A DNA stretch of 64,000 nt from Methylotenera sp. Lineage in GTDB: Bacteria; Pseudomonadota; Gammaproteobacteria; Burkholderiales; Methylophilaceae. The notes beneath the pieces are model-generated. The model saw only the letters and a program-made list of their open reading frames with translations, made no database searches and was not told the origin of the DNA. The number at the start of each line of letters is the position of its first letter. Position 1 is the first letter of the stretch. The position numbers were made by a program, and so were the translations under genes. Below are positions 47,905 to 57,472 of this stretch, piece after piece. Where the stretch lies: the NCBI RefSeq assembly GCF_029945705.1, contig NZ_JAQSDC010000043.1, forward strand, positions 1-64,000, written 5' to 3'.

Positions 47905-49584
47905 ATGAGCATTTCATCTCCAGGAATAGGTTCCGGACTTGATGTAAATAGTATCGTAACCAGTTTAATGGCTATCGAACAAAAACCACTGACGGCGGTC
48001 ACTCAACAAAAGACAGATTATCAGTCGCAAATTTCGGCCTATGGCACTTTGAAAAGTAGTCTTTCAACATTCCAGACAGCAGTTAGTGCGCTTTCTAGTG
48101 CTTCTAAATTTAATGCGCAAACGGTTAGCTCAAGCAATGCTACGGTGTTTACTGCAACAGCTAATGGTACTGCTTCGTTAGGTGACAGTGTTATCACAGT
48201 AAATCAATTAGCTAAATCACAGAAGTTAACTTTTGCAGGTACTGCAAATGTAGCCGATACCGTCGGCACAGGTAACTTGACCATTTCATTTGGTACCTAT
48301 AATCCAGCCACTGCAGTTGCGCCGATTACGCCAAATTCATTTACGCCTAATACGGCTAAAACCGATGTAAGCATTACTATTGATAGTTCTAATAACACGC
48401 TTACGGGCGTGCGTGATGCAATTAATGCTTCAAACTCAAGTGTTAGTGCAACTATCGTGAATGATGGCAATATCAATCACCTAGTCATCACCTCAAAAGA
48501 TACGGGTGAAGTGAATACCTTAAAAATCACCACTACAGATAGTGATGGTAACAATACCGATAATTTAGGTTTATCACAGTTGGCATATGACCCAACCGCT
48601 GCAGTTGGTAGTGGTCAAAATATGTCGCAAATGCAGGCTGCAAAGAATGCAATGTTAAATATAGATGGTATTGATGTTGTTAAGTCTAGCAATACTATTA
48701 CGGATGCGATTAGTGGTGTAACACTGAATTTACTAGCTACCAGTGCAGATAATGTTAATTTAAGTGTGGCAAGTAATAAAGATGCAGTAAAGGCCTCGGT
48801 AACGGCGTTTGTTGATGCTTATAATAAGTTAGATACATCGCTACGTAGTCTAACAAATTATGATCCTACAGGAAAAAAATCTGGTGCTCTGTTGGGCGAT
48901 GCTACGACTCGGTCGGTGATTACTAAGCTTAAGTCTGTGATGACCAATGCGATAACTTCTAATGGTGCATTTTCCTCACTTAGCCAAATTGGCGTGTCAT
49001 TTCAGGCAACTGGTCAATTGGCTTTAAATTCAACCAAGCTTGACTCAGCAGTCGCTTCTAATTTCAGTGATATTGCTAGTTTGTTTGCAACATCAGCAAA
49101 AGCAACTGATCCGCAGATTAGTTATTCCTCAAGTTCCATTAAAACAAAAGCAGGGACTTATGCTGTTAATGTGAGCAGTCTATCTCCTCTAGAAGGTACG
49201 ATTAATGGGGTTGCAGCAACAGCTATTGGTGGAAGTTTAGTGGGCGCAACAGGTGATGCAAGTGAGGGACTAATTATGAAAATTAATGGTGGTACCACAG
49301 GCTCACGTGGCACTGTTAATTTTAGTATTGGCTACGCGGCACAGTTAGATAGTGTAATTACTAATCTGTTAGATACTACAGGTATCCTAGCCTCTAGAAC
49401 AGATGGAATTAATAGCTCCATTTCTCGCCTTGATAAACAGGCTGATTCACTTACATTAAGACTAACAGCCATTGAAGCTCGTTATCGTACGCAATTTACT
49501 AAGCTAGACACATTGATGTCTAGTATGAGTACGACTAGCTCATTTATTACTCAACAAGTTGCTGCATACAATGCGAATAAGTAA
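47905..49584 (+). CDS. fliD: Flagellar filament cap protein (hook-associated protein 2)
   Basis: A 559-residue protein, longer than the ~470 of enteric FliD, with conserved ends: N-terminal SISSPGIGSGLDVNSIVTSLMAIEQKPLTAV and a C-terminal coiled-coil (ISRLDKQADSLTLRLTAIEARYRTQFTKLDTLMSSM). The middle is Thr/Ser/Asn-rich, as usual for surface-exposed cap domains, and could also be modified. It forms the cap that folds incoming flagellin. It is followed by fliS and fliT, its usual partners. Confidence 0.96.
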   Translation: MSISSPGIGSGLDVNSIVTSLMAIEQKPLTAVTQQKTDYQSQISAYGTLKSSLSTFQTAVSALSSASKFNAQTVSSSNATVFTATANGTASLGDSVITVNQLAKSQKLTFAGTANVADTVGTGNLTISFGTYNPATAVAPITPNSFTPNTAKTDVSITIDSSNNTLTGVRDAINASNSSVSATIVNDGNINHLVITSKDTGEVNTLKITTTDSDGNNTDNLGLSQLAYDPTAAVGSGQNMSQMQAAKNAMLNIDGIDVVKSSNTITDAISGVTLNLLATSADNVNLSVASNKDAVKASVTAFVDAYNKLDTSLRSLTNYDPTGKKSGALLGDATTRSVITKLKSVMTNAITSNGAFSSLSQIGVSFQATGQLALNSTKLDSAVASNFSDIASLFATSAKATDPQISYSSSSIKTKAGTYAVNVSSLSPLEGTINGVAATAIGGSLVGATGDASEGLIMKINGGTTGSRGTVNFSIGYAAQLDSVITNLLDTTGILASRTDGINSSISRLDKQADSLTLRLTAIEARYRTQFTKLDTLMSSMSTTSSFITQQVAAYNANK

Positions 49585-49616
49585 TTACTAATAACTAAGT
49601 ATAAGTAAAGGACACG

Positions 49617-50099
49617 ATGATGTTTGGATCAAATCAACATGGAGTAAATGTATATGCCAAAATTGGCTTGGAAACAGGCGTGCTTGCTGCTAGCCCAAAC
49701 AAATTAATTATTATGCTTTACGATGGTGCCATCACTGCCAGTCACAGTGCAATTATACATATGCAAAATAAAGATATATCTAACAAGGGCGCTATGATTT
49801 CAAAAGCGATTTCTATCATAGAGTCTGGTTTAAGACTTAGTTTAGATAAAAAAGCTGGTGGTGAGATTGCTGTAAGCTTAGATGCACTTTACGCATATAT
49901 GAGTAAGCGATTAATGACGGCGAATATTCAAAACAAGCCAGAGTTAATACATGAAGTCATTAAATTGTTGACTGATTTAAAAGGTGCGTGGGAAGCCATT
50001 GATCAGTTAAAAACGCCAACTACAGAGATGCCAATGGCAACTTCTAGCCAAGTCGCGATGACGGTTAATCGTAATATTGCTAATTACGCAAAAGCCTAA
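49617..50099 (+). CDS. fliS: Flagellin export chaperone FliS
   Basis: A 160-residue helical protein with the FliS core: NVYAKIGLETGVLAASPNKLIIMLYDGAI near residues 8-37 and ALYAYMSKRLMTANIQNKPE. It binds the C-terminal disordered part of flagellin to stop premature polymerisation. The polar tail (PTTEMPMATSSQVAMTVNRN) makes it longer than enteric FliS. 32 bp after fliD. Confidence 0.95.
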   Translation: MMFGSNQHGVNVYAKIGLETGVLAASPNKLIIMLYDGAITASHSAIIHMQNKDISNKGAMISKAISIIESGLRLSLDKKAGGEIAVSLDALYAYMSKRLMTANIQNKPELIHEVIKLLTDLKGAWEAIDQLKTPTTEMPMATSSQVAMTVNRNIANYAKA

Positions 50100-50132
50100 A
50101 TAACGTCAATATAATTAACGGAACGACCATAA

Positions 50133-50456
50133 ATGGAACATCAAGACACAATTTTGATTTATGAAACTGTTGCTGAGTTAACTAAACAAATGTTGTTGGC
50201 AGCTAAACAACAAGATTGGGATACATTGGCTGAACTGGAAGCTAAATGCGCCCAGCAGGTAGCCACATTAAAGCTGACTGAAAGTGTATTGCCGCTCCCT
50301 AGTGATGTGCGCGAACGTAAGTTGGCGAGTATCAAAAGCATACTGGCGGATGACCGTGAGATACGCAACATTGTTTCACCTTGGATGGCGAGGTTGAACT
50401 CACTGATGAATAGTTTACAAATGGAGAATAAACTGACGCGCGCCTACCACCAGTAG
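50133..50456 (+). CDS. fliT: FliT-like flagellar chaperone
   Basis: A 107-residue all-helical protein with a pattern of acidic and hydrophobic heptads (VAELTKQMLLAAKQQDWDTLAELEAKC), typical of the divergent FliT family. In enterobacteria FliT binds FliD and inhibits FlhDC. The assignment rests mainly on position after fliD-fliS, on size and on helical character. Confidence 0.75.
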   Translation: MEHQDTILIYETVAELTKQMLLAAKQQDWDTLAELEAKCAQQVATLKLTESVLPLPSDVRERKLASIKSILADDREIRNIVSPWMARLNSLMNSLQMENKLTRAYHQ

Positions 50457-50473
50457 TCCGCCTCATTATCAAG

Positions 50474-51439
50474 ATGCTCAAACAAGCTGACATCGCAAGC
50501 ATAGCTCCTGTCGCTAGAATTTTACCAATACTAGCCGTAGATAGTATTGGCAGTATTCGGCAGGAGCTTGCTGATAGAGCTACGCAGTTTGTGAAGGGGC
50601 AAGAGTACTTTGCACAAGTGCTTTCGAAGGTAGGCGACACGGCTTACAACGTAAAAGTTGAAAGTGGTAGCCTTAAAGGTACTCTCCTTAAAATGGATTT
50701 AGGGACGTCAGCTAAAGCAGGGCAGATACTCACCTTGCGTTATATGCACGACAATCCTGTGCCTACATTTTTACTCGCCTCTGCGCCTACTAATGCGGCT
50801 GGCAGTACGACAGAAATAAGCTCTGCAGCTAATCTCATTGGTCATTATCTAAAACAAGCCGAAAGCGATGGCGTCACGAGCCGCTTTCAGGCGACTGCGG
50901 TCGTGACTCATAGCCCAAGTAATCCACAAGTGATGGCGCATGATTTGAAAAACGCCTTGAGTACTAGCGGATTGTTTTATGAATCACACTTGAGTGATCT
51001 GGCACAAAGTAATCAGTCGCTTGCTGCTATAAAGCAAGAGCCGCAAAACCAAGCCAATTCACCTATTGCCAATTTAATGACACAACAGTTGGCGATTCTA
51101 GAAAATCAACGCATGAGCTGGCAGGGTGAAGTTTGGCCTGGGCAGAAAATGGATTGGGATGTTTATCATCAGCAGAACAGTGCAGATGGAAAACAGTCAT
51201 CCATTGAATCGCAAGCCGATCAAGATCGACCTATTACTAGCGAGATGACCTTGCATTTGCCGCATTTAGGTAAGGTTTCTGCGCGAATTAGCCTGACCGA
51301 TGGACGCATGCGGGTCAATATTTTGGCGGATCAGCCTGAAACTTTAGCAATGCTAACAGCGAATCGATTAGGTTTGGCTGAGTCTATCAGTAAGAACGGC
51401 CAGCAATTAGATGCTTTGACGTTGGTGCGACATGAATAA
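50474..51439 (+). CDS. FliK-like protein (hook-length control C-terminal domain)
   Basis: A 321-residue protein. The C-terminal ~100 residues (TSEMTLHLPHLGKVSARISLTDGRMRVNILADQPETLAMLTANRLGLAESI) resemble the FliK C-terminal domain, which contacts FlhB to switch export specificity. The N-terminal part is variable. It is distinct from the true fliK further along (58011-59390), and it overlaps the next gene, an FlhB-C-terminal-like protein, by 8 bp. The two look like a matched accessory pair of the export switch. Confidence 0.75.
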   Translation: MLKQADIASIAPVARILPILAVDSIGSIRQELADRATQFVKGQEYFAQVLSKVGDTAYNVKVESGSLKGTLLKMDLGTSAKAGQILTLRYMHDNPVPTFLLASAPTNAAGSTTEISSAANLIGHYLKQAESDGVTSRFQATAVVTHSPSNPQVMAHDLKNALSTSGLFYESHLSDLAQSNQSLAAIKQEPQNQANSPIANLMTQQLAILENQRMSWQGEVWPGQKMDWDVYHQQNSADGKQSSIESQADQDRPITSEMTLHLPHLGKVSARISLTDGRMRVNILADQPETLAMLTANRLGLAESISKNGQQLDALTLVRHE

Positions 51440-51791
51440 CCATCAGTTCAACACACATCAACCTAACACGATTGAGCATAATAGTTCAGAGTTCAACCTT
51501 AAAGGTGTAGTGAATCCTAACCAGCAAGCCATTGCTTTAGCTTATGCTGCAGGCTCGTATGCCCCCAAAGTGGTCGCTAAAGGTCGTGGCGCTATCGCTG
51601 AGCAGATTATTGCCAGAGCCAAAGAGCATGATGTGTTTGTACATGAGTCTAAAGATTTGGTTGCGCTGTTAATGCAGGTTGATCTTGATGATCATATACC
51701 GCCAGCTTTGTATCAGGCAATTGCCGAGATTTTGGCTTGGTTATACAAGTTAGAGCAAGGTCAAGCAGATGAAGAGGTGCCAGTTTTCTAA
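51432..51791 (+). CDS. FlhB C-terminal-domain-like protein (export switch homologue)
   Basis: A 119-residue protein without membrane segments whose residues ~30-112 match the cytoplasmic domain of FlhB/YscU/HrcU (QAIALAYAAGSYAPKVVAKGRGAIAEQIIARAKEHDVFVHESKDLVALLM). The NPTH autocleavage motif of FlhB is not present: the corresponding region reads VNPNQQAIALAY. Such stand-alone proteins (sometimes called FlhX) can partly replace the FlhB C-terminal half in some bacteria. It follows the FliK-like gene by overlap. Confidence 0.85.
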   Translation: MNNHQFNTHQPNTIEHNSSEFNLKGVVNPNQQAIALAYAAGSYAPKVVAKGRGAIAEQIIARAKEHDVFVHESKDLVALLMQVDLDDHIPPALYQAIAEILAWLYKLEQGQADEEVPVF

Positions 51792-51843
51792 TTACTAGCA
51801 GTTTAACTAGCTGTATTCTAAATCACATGTAAGCGAGAAATAG

Positions 51844-52218
51844 TTAAACCTGCATATTCATAATATCGTGGTAAGCAGACACTAGCTTATTGCGCACCTG
51901 CACGGTTGCTTGAAATGAAATGTTGGCCTTTTGCCCAGCAATCATTACGTCAGAAAGACTGACACTATCATCGCCCATCGCGAAGCTCTTACCTAATTGC
52001 TCTGCTTCAACCTGTACTTTATTCACTTGGTTGAGTGAGGCTTTCAGCGCATCAGAAAAGTTAACTTTTGATGTGCTTGGGCTAGCGCCTTGCATTCCAG
52101 AGAGCCCTGCCGCAGAAGCTAATCCTGATGCAGCATCGGCTTGCGGACGCTGTGCAGCCGCTTTTAACTGCGCAAGCATAGATTCTATTCTGCTTGCATC
52201 AATTCCACCTGTTTTCAT
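51844..52218 (-). CDS. fliE: Flagellar hook-basal body protein FliE
   Basis: A 124-residue protein on the minus strand. The C-terminal half (KVNFSDALKASLNQVNKVQVEAEQLGKSFAMGDDSVSLSDVMIAGQKANISFQATVQVRNKLVSAYHDIMNMQV) is the full FliE domain, the linker between the MS ring and the rod. The N-terminal ~50 residues are Ala-rich and variable. It is divergent from fliF, which is common in betaproteobacteria. AGGAGG-like sequence precedes the start. Confidence 0.95.
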   Translation of the reverse strand: MKTGGIDASRIESMLAQLKAAAQRPQADAASGLASAAGLSGMQGASPSTSKVNFSDALKASLNQVNKVQVEAEQLGKSFAMGDDSVSLSDVMIAGQKANISFQATVQVRNKLVSAYHDIMNMQV

Positions 52219-52525
52219 GATTTGCCTCCTTCAACTTAAATTCGTATCTCTAATTAACAATCTTCTTACTTAAATTTAGATAGTTAATTCATCACCATTT
52301 CTGACAGTTATTAATTTAACACTCTGTCGTAATAGCGAGCGTGCAAATAGGTCTAGGAAAATTGCTCTATTCCTAAATTTGAAAATAATAGTCATTGGCA
52401 TAATGGTATCCAATAGCTTATAGACGTAGTTCTTCTGTAAATGCTTAGTGTTTAGAGGTTAAAGACTCAACACGGAAAAGCGCAATAAGTTAAGTATTTG
52501 AAAAACAGAACATTAGGGAAATACG
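52219..52525. promoter_or_regulatory. Divergent promoter region between fliE and fliF
   Basis: About 307 bp that must hold promoters for both flagellar operons. I searched by eye for sigma-54 elements (GG-N10-GC): one minus-strand candidate near 52397 has the spacing but few other matches. No sigma-28 motif is convincing. Upstream of fliF the ribosome site is AGGGAAATACG. Confidence 0.5.
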
Positions 52526-54184
52526 ATGGTGGCAGAGAATAACGCTGCGCTTATTAATCAAGGCGTGAATGAAGGTGGAACTGGTTTGAACTCACAGTTA
52601 GGCAATAAGTTAATTTTGGTAGTTGCAGCCGCTGCAGTCGTCGCAGTGATGGTGGTATTTTGGCTGTGGAGTCAGCAGCCTGATTATCGCGTGTTGTTTT
52701 CTAACTATACGGATAAAGACGGTGGAGCCATTGTTGCTGCACTAGAAAAAATGAACGTACCTTACAAGTTCTCTGATAGCGGTACCGCGATTCTTGTTCC
52801 AGCCTCACAAGTGCATCAAGCACGTTTAAAGTTAGCGGCTGATGGTTTGCCTAAAGGTGGCAACATTGGTTTTGAAATTTTAGAAAATCAAAAATTTGGC
52901 GTTTCACAATTTGTAGAACAAGTTAATTTTCAGCGCGCTTTAGAAGGTGAGCTTGAACGTAGCATTCAATCAATAGGCGCAGTTGAAGTGGCTCGAATTC
53001 ATTTAGCCATCCCTAAAGCCTCAGTGTTTGTGAGAGATCAACAGCAACCTACGGCCTCAGTATTGCTGAATTTGCGCGCTGGTCGTAGCTTAGATGCACA
53101 GCAAGTGGGTGCAGTGGTACATTTGGTTGCCAGTAGCGTACCGAATTTACCAGCTGCGAATGTAACAGTGGTCGATCAAAATGGTAATCTGCTGTCAGAT
53201 ACCTCTAAAAAGATGGGCGCCAATAACTTAGACCCAACGCAACTAAAATATATTGACGATATTCAACAGAGCATCACTAAACGGGTTGAATCCATTATTT
53301 CACCGATCGTAGGCGCTAAAAATGTACGTGCTGAAGCGAGTGCAGAGATTGATTTCTCTAGCCTTGAGCAAGCGGCAGAAACCTACAAACCTAATCAAAA
53401 GCCTGATGATGCAGCAATACGCAGCTTGCAAAGCAATGAGTCGTTAACTAGTAATGGCGGCGCTGCTACTGGCGTACCTGGCGCTTTGTCTAATCAGCCG
53501 CCTGCCAACGCTACAGCGCCAATTACCACGCCAGCGGGTGCTGCAGCGGGTGCAACTGCGGAAGCTGCTCCTGTGAATAATCAAAAGAACACCACCACTA
53601 ACTTTGAGGTAGATAAAACTGTTCGTTACTCACAACAAGGGATGGGTGGTATTAAGCGTTTAAATGTGGCTGTCGTCGTTAACAATATGCCTGTGGTTGA
53701 TAAAAAAGGCAAAGTGACTTACAGACCACTCACCGCTGCTGAGAAAACACAAATCAATGATTTAGCAATGCAGGCGATGGGTTTTAATAAAGAGCGTGGT
53801 GATGCGTTAACCGTTGTGAATAGTTCATTTGCTGGTGAGCCTGAAGAAATTATTCCTGAAGTGCCTATGTGGAAAAATCCTGAAACCATTGAGTACGGTA
53901 AAGATGCGCTTCGCTTTATCGTAGGTATTATGGTATTGCTGCTGATTTATAAACGTGCATTAAGCCCAATGTTGCGAAAGTTAACAACGCCCGCGCCAAA
54001 ATTATTAGCTGCACCTAGTGAGGAAGATGCTGTAGTCAATTTAAGTGGTGCAGAAGGTGGTCAAGCGCAAATTGCTTCTGTTGCAAGCAGTAGTAGCAAC
54101 TTAGCGGCTGCTAAGCAGCTTGCCAAAGATAACCCAAGAATGGTCGCAAGTGTTGTAGCTAATTGGACAAGTGGAAATGAGTAG
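52526..54184 (+). CDS. fliF: Flagellar MS-ring protein
   Basis: A 552-residue membrane protein with helices near residues 29-48 and 465-485 (FIVGIMVLLLIY). Between them are the ring-building motifs: PDYRVLFSNYTDKDGGAIVAALEKMNVPYKF, GFEILENQKFGVSQFVEQVNFQRALEGELERSI and VARIHLAIPKASVFVRD. The C-terminus binds FliG. It starts the MS ring on which the flagellum is built. First gene of the fliF-R cluster; 5 bp before fliG. Confidence 0.97.
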   Translation: MVAENNAALINQGVNEGGTGLNSQLGNKLILVVAAAAVVAVMVVFWLWSQQPDYRVLFSNYTDKDGGAIVAALEKMNVPYKFSDSGTAILVPASQVHQARLKLAADGLPKGGNIGFEILENQKFGVSQFVEQVNFQRALEGELERSIQSIGAVEVARIHLAIPKASVFVRDQQQPTASVLLNLRAGRSLDAQQVGAVVHLVASSVPNLPAANVTVVDQNGNLLSDTSKKMGANNLDPTQLKYIDDIQQSITKRVESIISPIVGAKNVRAEASAEIDFSSLEQAAETYKPNQKPDDAAIRSLQSNESLTSNGGAATGVPGALSNQPPANATAPITTPAGAAAGATAEAAPVNNQKNTTTNFEVDKTVRYSQQGMGGIKRLNVAVVVNNMPVVDKKGKVTYRPLTAAEKTQINDLAMQAMGFNKERGDALTVVNSSFAGEPEEIIPEVPMWKNPETIEYGKDALRFIVGIMVLLLIYKRALSPMLRKLTTPAPKLLAAPSEEDAVVNLSGAEGGQAQIASVASSSSNLAAAKQLAKDNPRMVASVVANWTSGNE

Positions 54185-54189
54185 CGAAA

Positions 54190-55188
54190 ATGAGTGATGC
54201 GGGCGTAATGAGAAGTGCAATTTTAATGCTTGCGCTAGGGGAAGATGAAGCTGCAGAAGTGATGAAGTTTCTTAGTCCTAAAGAGGTACAGAAGCTAGGT
54301 ACAGCCATGTCAACATTAAAGTCTGTTGGTCGTGAGCAAGTGGAAAACACTGTTTCAGCATTTATGACTGAGGTGGAGCAAAGCAGTGACTTTGGTTTAG
54401 ATTCAGATGAATATATTCGATCTGTGTTAAATAAAGCTTTAGGTGAAGATAAAGCCTCAGGGCTGTTAAACCGTATTTTGCAATCCCGTGATGCTAGTGG
54501 TATTGAAAGCCTGAAGTGGATGGATGCACCTACCGTGGCAGAGTTTATTAAGAATGAACACCCTCAAATTATTGCCACCATTCTTGTGCATCTCGATGCA
54601 GATCAAGCCTCTGACATTATTGGTTACTTTGCAGAACGTTTGCGTCAAGACGTGATGTTGCGTATTGCAACGCTTGATGGCGTAAAGCCGATTGCCTTAC
54701 GAGAGTTAAATGATGTGATGACTAAATTGCTGACTGGTAATGAGAATCTTAAAAAGCAGACGATGGGTGGTATTAAAGTGGCCGCTGAAATTATGAACTT
54801 CATGAGTGGGGACAATGAAGCCATCATTATGGAAGGCCTTAAAAACTACGATGATGACATGGCACAAAAAATTATGGATGAGATGTTTGTGTTCGATAAC
54901 ATTATCGATATTGATGATAAAGGCATTCAAGTCATGCTGAGAGAAGTGCAGTCTGAAACACTCATCATTGCACTAAAAGGAACCACAGAAGAAATGCGCG
55001 AGAAAATATTTAAAAATATGTCTTCTCGTGCTGCAGAAATGATGAAAGAAGATTTGGAATCTAAAGGCCCTGTCAAACTTTCAGAAGTTGAGGCGCAACA
55101 AAAACAAATCTTACAAATTGTACGCAGGTTGTCTGATGAAGGTCAGATTCAACTCGCAGGCAAAGGTGGAGATGATCAATATGTTTAA
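54190..55188 (+). CDS. fliG: Flagellar motor switch protein FliG
   Basis: A 332-residue protein of normal length. The middle domain has the EHPQIIATILVHLD motif, and the C-terminal domain contains the charged helix EEMREKIFKNMSSRAAEMMKEDLE that interacts with MotA to generate torque. With FliM and FliN it forms the C ring. Confidence 0.97.
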   Translation: MSDAGVMRSAILMLALGEDEAAEVMKFLSPKEVQKLGTAMSTLKSVGREQVENTVSAFMTEVEQSSDFGLDSDEYIRSVLNKALGEDKASGLLNRILQSRDASGIESLKWMDAPTVAEFIKNEHPQIIATILVHLDADQASDIIGYFAERLRQDVMLRIATLDGVKPIALRELNDVMTKLLTGNENLKKQTMGGIKVAAEIMNFMSGDNEAIIMEGLKNYDDDMAQKIMDEMFVFDNIIDIDDKGIQVMLREVQSETLIIALKGTTEEMREKIFKNMSSRAAEMMKEDLESKGPVKLSEVEAQQKQILQIVRRLSDEGQIQLAGKGGDDQYV

Positions 55189-55253
55189 AAGCTCTATTTT
55201 TAACTACGCTAAAGCTCATTTTTCTATGAGTACTTATCATGCATAGGGGCTCT

Positions 55254-55901
55254 ATGAATATTCCTAAAGAGCAGCAAACAGCTTATGAGCGCTGGGAGAT
55301 GTCTTCTTTTTCTGAAGGCAGCTCGAGCATTAGTGCTAGCAAGCCTAAGAAAAAAGAAGAGACGGTTGCTTCAGAAAAAATTGCACAAATCTTTGAGGTC
55401 GCGCGCAAAGAGGCCTATACAAAAGGCATGCAAGAAGGTTTCGCTGTAGGCATGGCAAAAGCACGAGAGTATGCCCAAGAAGAAAAAAATAACTTTTTAG
55501 CGCTCATGAGCTCTTTCAGTGATGCGCTTGAAAAATCGGATGAACAAATTGCAGACGATGCTCTCTCGCTAGCTTTAGAAATTGCTAAAGCGATGTTGAA
55601 AGTGAAGCTGAATATTGACACTACAGTGGTGTTGCCTGTGGTGATGGATGCGATTCATTATCTGCCTTATGTGCAAAAGCCAGCAAGAATATTAGTCCAT
55701 CATGATGATGCGCAAATGTTACGGGAATATCTGGCTGAAGAAATCGCAAGCCAGCATTGGCAGATTCAAGAAGACATTAATATCGAGCGTGGTGGTTGCA
55801 TTGTTGAAACTGGCGCTAATCAAATTGATGCAAGTAATGAAGTGCGTTGGAAACGTATTAGCGATGCTTTATCGCAAAAAAGTGACTGGTTGCTACCATG
55901 A
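55254..55901 (+). CDS. fliH: Flagellar assembly protein FliH
   Basis: A 215-residue protein from the ATG at 55254, which has AGGGG 4 nt upstream; the track's ATG at 55239 would add five residues. An N-terminal polar part, a Gly-spaced helix ([18 protein letters not shown], the GxxxG-type repeats of FliH), and a C-terminal stator-like domain ([20 protein letters not shown]-type). It binds and restrains the FliI ATPase. Its stop overlaps the fliI start (ATGA). Confidence 0.93.
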   Translation: MNIPKEQQTAYERWEMSSFSEGSSSISASKPKKKEETVASEKIAQIFEVARKEAYTKGMQEGFAVGMAKAREYAQEEKNNFLALMSSFSDALEKSDEQIADDALSLALEIAKAMLKVKLNIDTTVVLPVVMDAIHYLPYVQKPARILVHHDDAQMLREYLAEEIASQHWQIQEDINIERGGCIVETGANQIDASNEVRWKRISDALSQKSDWLLP

Positions 55902-57448
55902 ATTCCCCAGAGCTTAGCACTCAGTCTTTAGATCAGCTAGCTTCTAAGCAGCAATTTGGCATGACTGACTTGGAGCAACTTTCTGACTTGGAGCAACTTC
56001 GAGAAACTGTTCCTGAACCAGTTCAGCCAAAAGTGGATATGCAAAATATCCACCGTCAACGCTGGCATGATCATATTCGTGATTGCAAAGAAATTTTGCG
56101 CATTGTCGAGCCATTAGAAATTGCAGGGCGTATTACAAAGTTAACAGGCTTAGTCATGGAGGCCGCTGGAATTAAGCTGCCAATTGGTAGCGCATGTTAT
56201 GTACCACTTGCTGAAGGTCGACGTGTAGAGGCTGAAGTCGTTGGCTTTGATGGTGAGCGTATGTTGTTAATGCCACAAAGCAGTGTGGATGGCGTGATGC
56301 CTGGTGCAAAAGTATTTGCTTTAGAAGTTGCTGACGCTTTACCTAAACCTCACCACGGTAATCCGCCACGTAGACGCGTGACAGACCGCGCACGCCATCT
56401 ACCTGTCGGTAATGAGCTACTAGGCCGTGTGGTTGATGGTGCTGGAAATCCTTTAGATGATCTTGGCAAGATTACCGCAGCACAAAGTTCACCACTCAAT
56501 GCACGTCCAATGAACCCGCTGATGCGTGCGCCCATTGAAGAAATTCTTGACGTAGGTGTGCGAGCCATTAACAGCATGCTCACAGTTGGTCGTGGTCAAC
56601 GTATGGGTTTATTTGCTGGTTCTGGAGTCGGTAAAAGTGTGCTGCTAGGCATGATGGCGCGTTACACCACGGCTGACGTGATTGTGGTTGGTTTAATCGG
56701 CGAACGGGGACGTGAAGTTCAGGAGTTTATTGAACAAATATTAGGCCCAGTTGGTTTAGCGCGCTCGGTAGTTGTAGCGGCGCCAGCAGATGCGCCAGCT
56801 TTAATGCGCCTTCAGGGTGCAAATTATGCGACTACCATCGCTGAGAATTTTCGCGATCAAGGTAAAAACGTACTGTTGATTATGGATTCATTAACCCGTT
56901 ACGCCATGGCGCAACGTGAAATTGCATTAGCTATTGGCGAGCCACCAGCGACAAAAGGTTATCCGCCATCAGTATTCGCTAAATTACCTGCATTGGTAGA
57001 GCGTACAGGCAATGGTAAGCGTGGCGAAGGTTCAATTACAGCTTTCTATACGGTGCTGACAGAAGGGGATGATCAACAAGACCCAATCGCTGATGCAGCA
57101 CGTGCGATTTTGGATGGTCATATTGTATTAAGCCGCAACTTGGCTGAAAGCGGACACTATCCAGCGATTGATGTAGAACAGTCTATCAGCCGCGCAATGC
57201 ACAATATAACTAGCCCAGAACATCAAAAGCTCGCACGTAAATTAAAGCAACTTAACTCACGTTATATGCGCAGTGTAGATTTAATTAATGTAGGTGCTTA
57301 TGAAGCAGGGAGTGATGCCGTGTTAGATCAGGCAATTGCTAGACACGAAAAGATTGATGCATTTTTACAGCAAGGTATTTCTGAACGATCAGGTGTTGAA
57401 GAGAGTATTGGCCATCTTGCGCATGTGTTAGATGGTTTGGTTATTTAA
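55898..57448 (+). CDS. fliI: Flagellar export ATPase FliI
   Basis: A 516-residue hexameric ATPase related to F1-beta. Walker [12 protein letters not shown] (about 244-254), the [11 protein letters not shown] segment, and Walker B region [37 protein letters not shown]. It energises export gate entry of flagellar proteins with FliH and FliJ. The N-terminus is about 55-60 residues longer than in E. coli and contains a short duplicated segment ([11 protein letters not shown]); the ATGA overlap with fliH supports this long start. Confidence 0.96.
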   Translation: MNSPELSTQSLDQLASKQQFGMTDLEQLSDLEQLRETVPEPVQPKVDMQNIHRQRWHDHIRDCKEILRIVEPLEIAGRITKLTGLVMEAAGIKLPIGSACYVPLAEGRRVEAEVVGFDGERMLLMPQSSVDGVMPGAKVFALEVADALPKPHHGNPPRRRVTDRARHLPVGNELLGRVVDGAGNPLDDLGKITAAQSSPLNARPMNPLMRAPIEEILDVGVRAINSMLTVGRGQRMGLFAGSGVGKSVLLGMMARYTTADVIVVGLIGERGREVQEFIEQILGPVGLARSVVVAAPADAPALMRLQGANYATTIAENFRDQGKNVLLIMDSLTRYAMAQREIALAIGEPPATKGYPPSVFAKLPALVERTGNGKRGEGSITAFYTVLTEGDDQQDPIADAARAILDGHIVLSRNLAESGHYPAIDVEQSISRAMHNITSPEHQKLARKLKQLNSRYMRSVDLINVGAYEAGSDAVLDQAIARHEKIDAFLQQGISERSGVEESIGHLAHVLDGLVI

Positions 57449-57472
57449 TTGTAAACATAAGATTGAGAAAGT

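Noticed and set aside
50332-50640. Minus-strand ORF spanning the fliT/FliK-like junction
   Set aside because: Antisense to two plausible flagellar genes; no support.
52397-52420. Possible sigma-54 promoter on the minus strand upstream of fliE
   Set aside because: Has GG-N10-GC spacing but few other consensus bases; I would not call it without experimental start sites.
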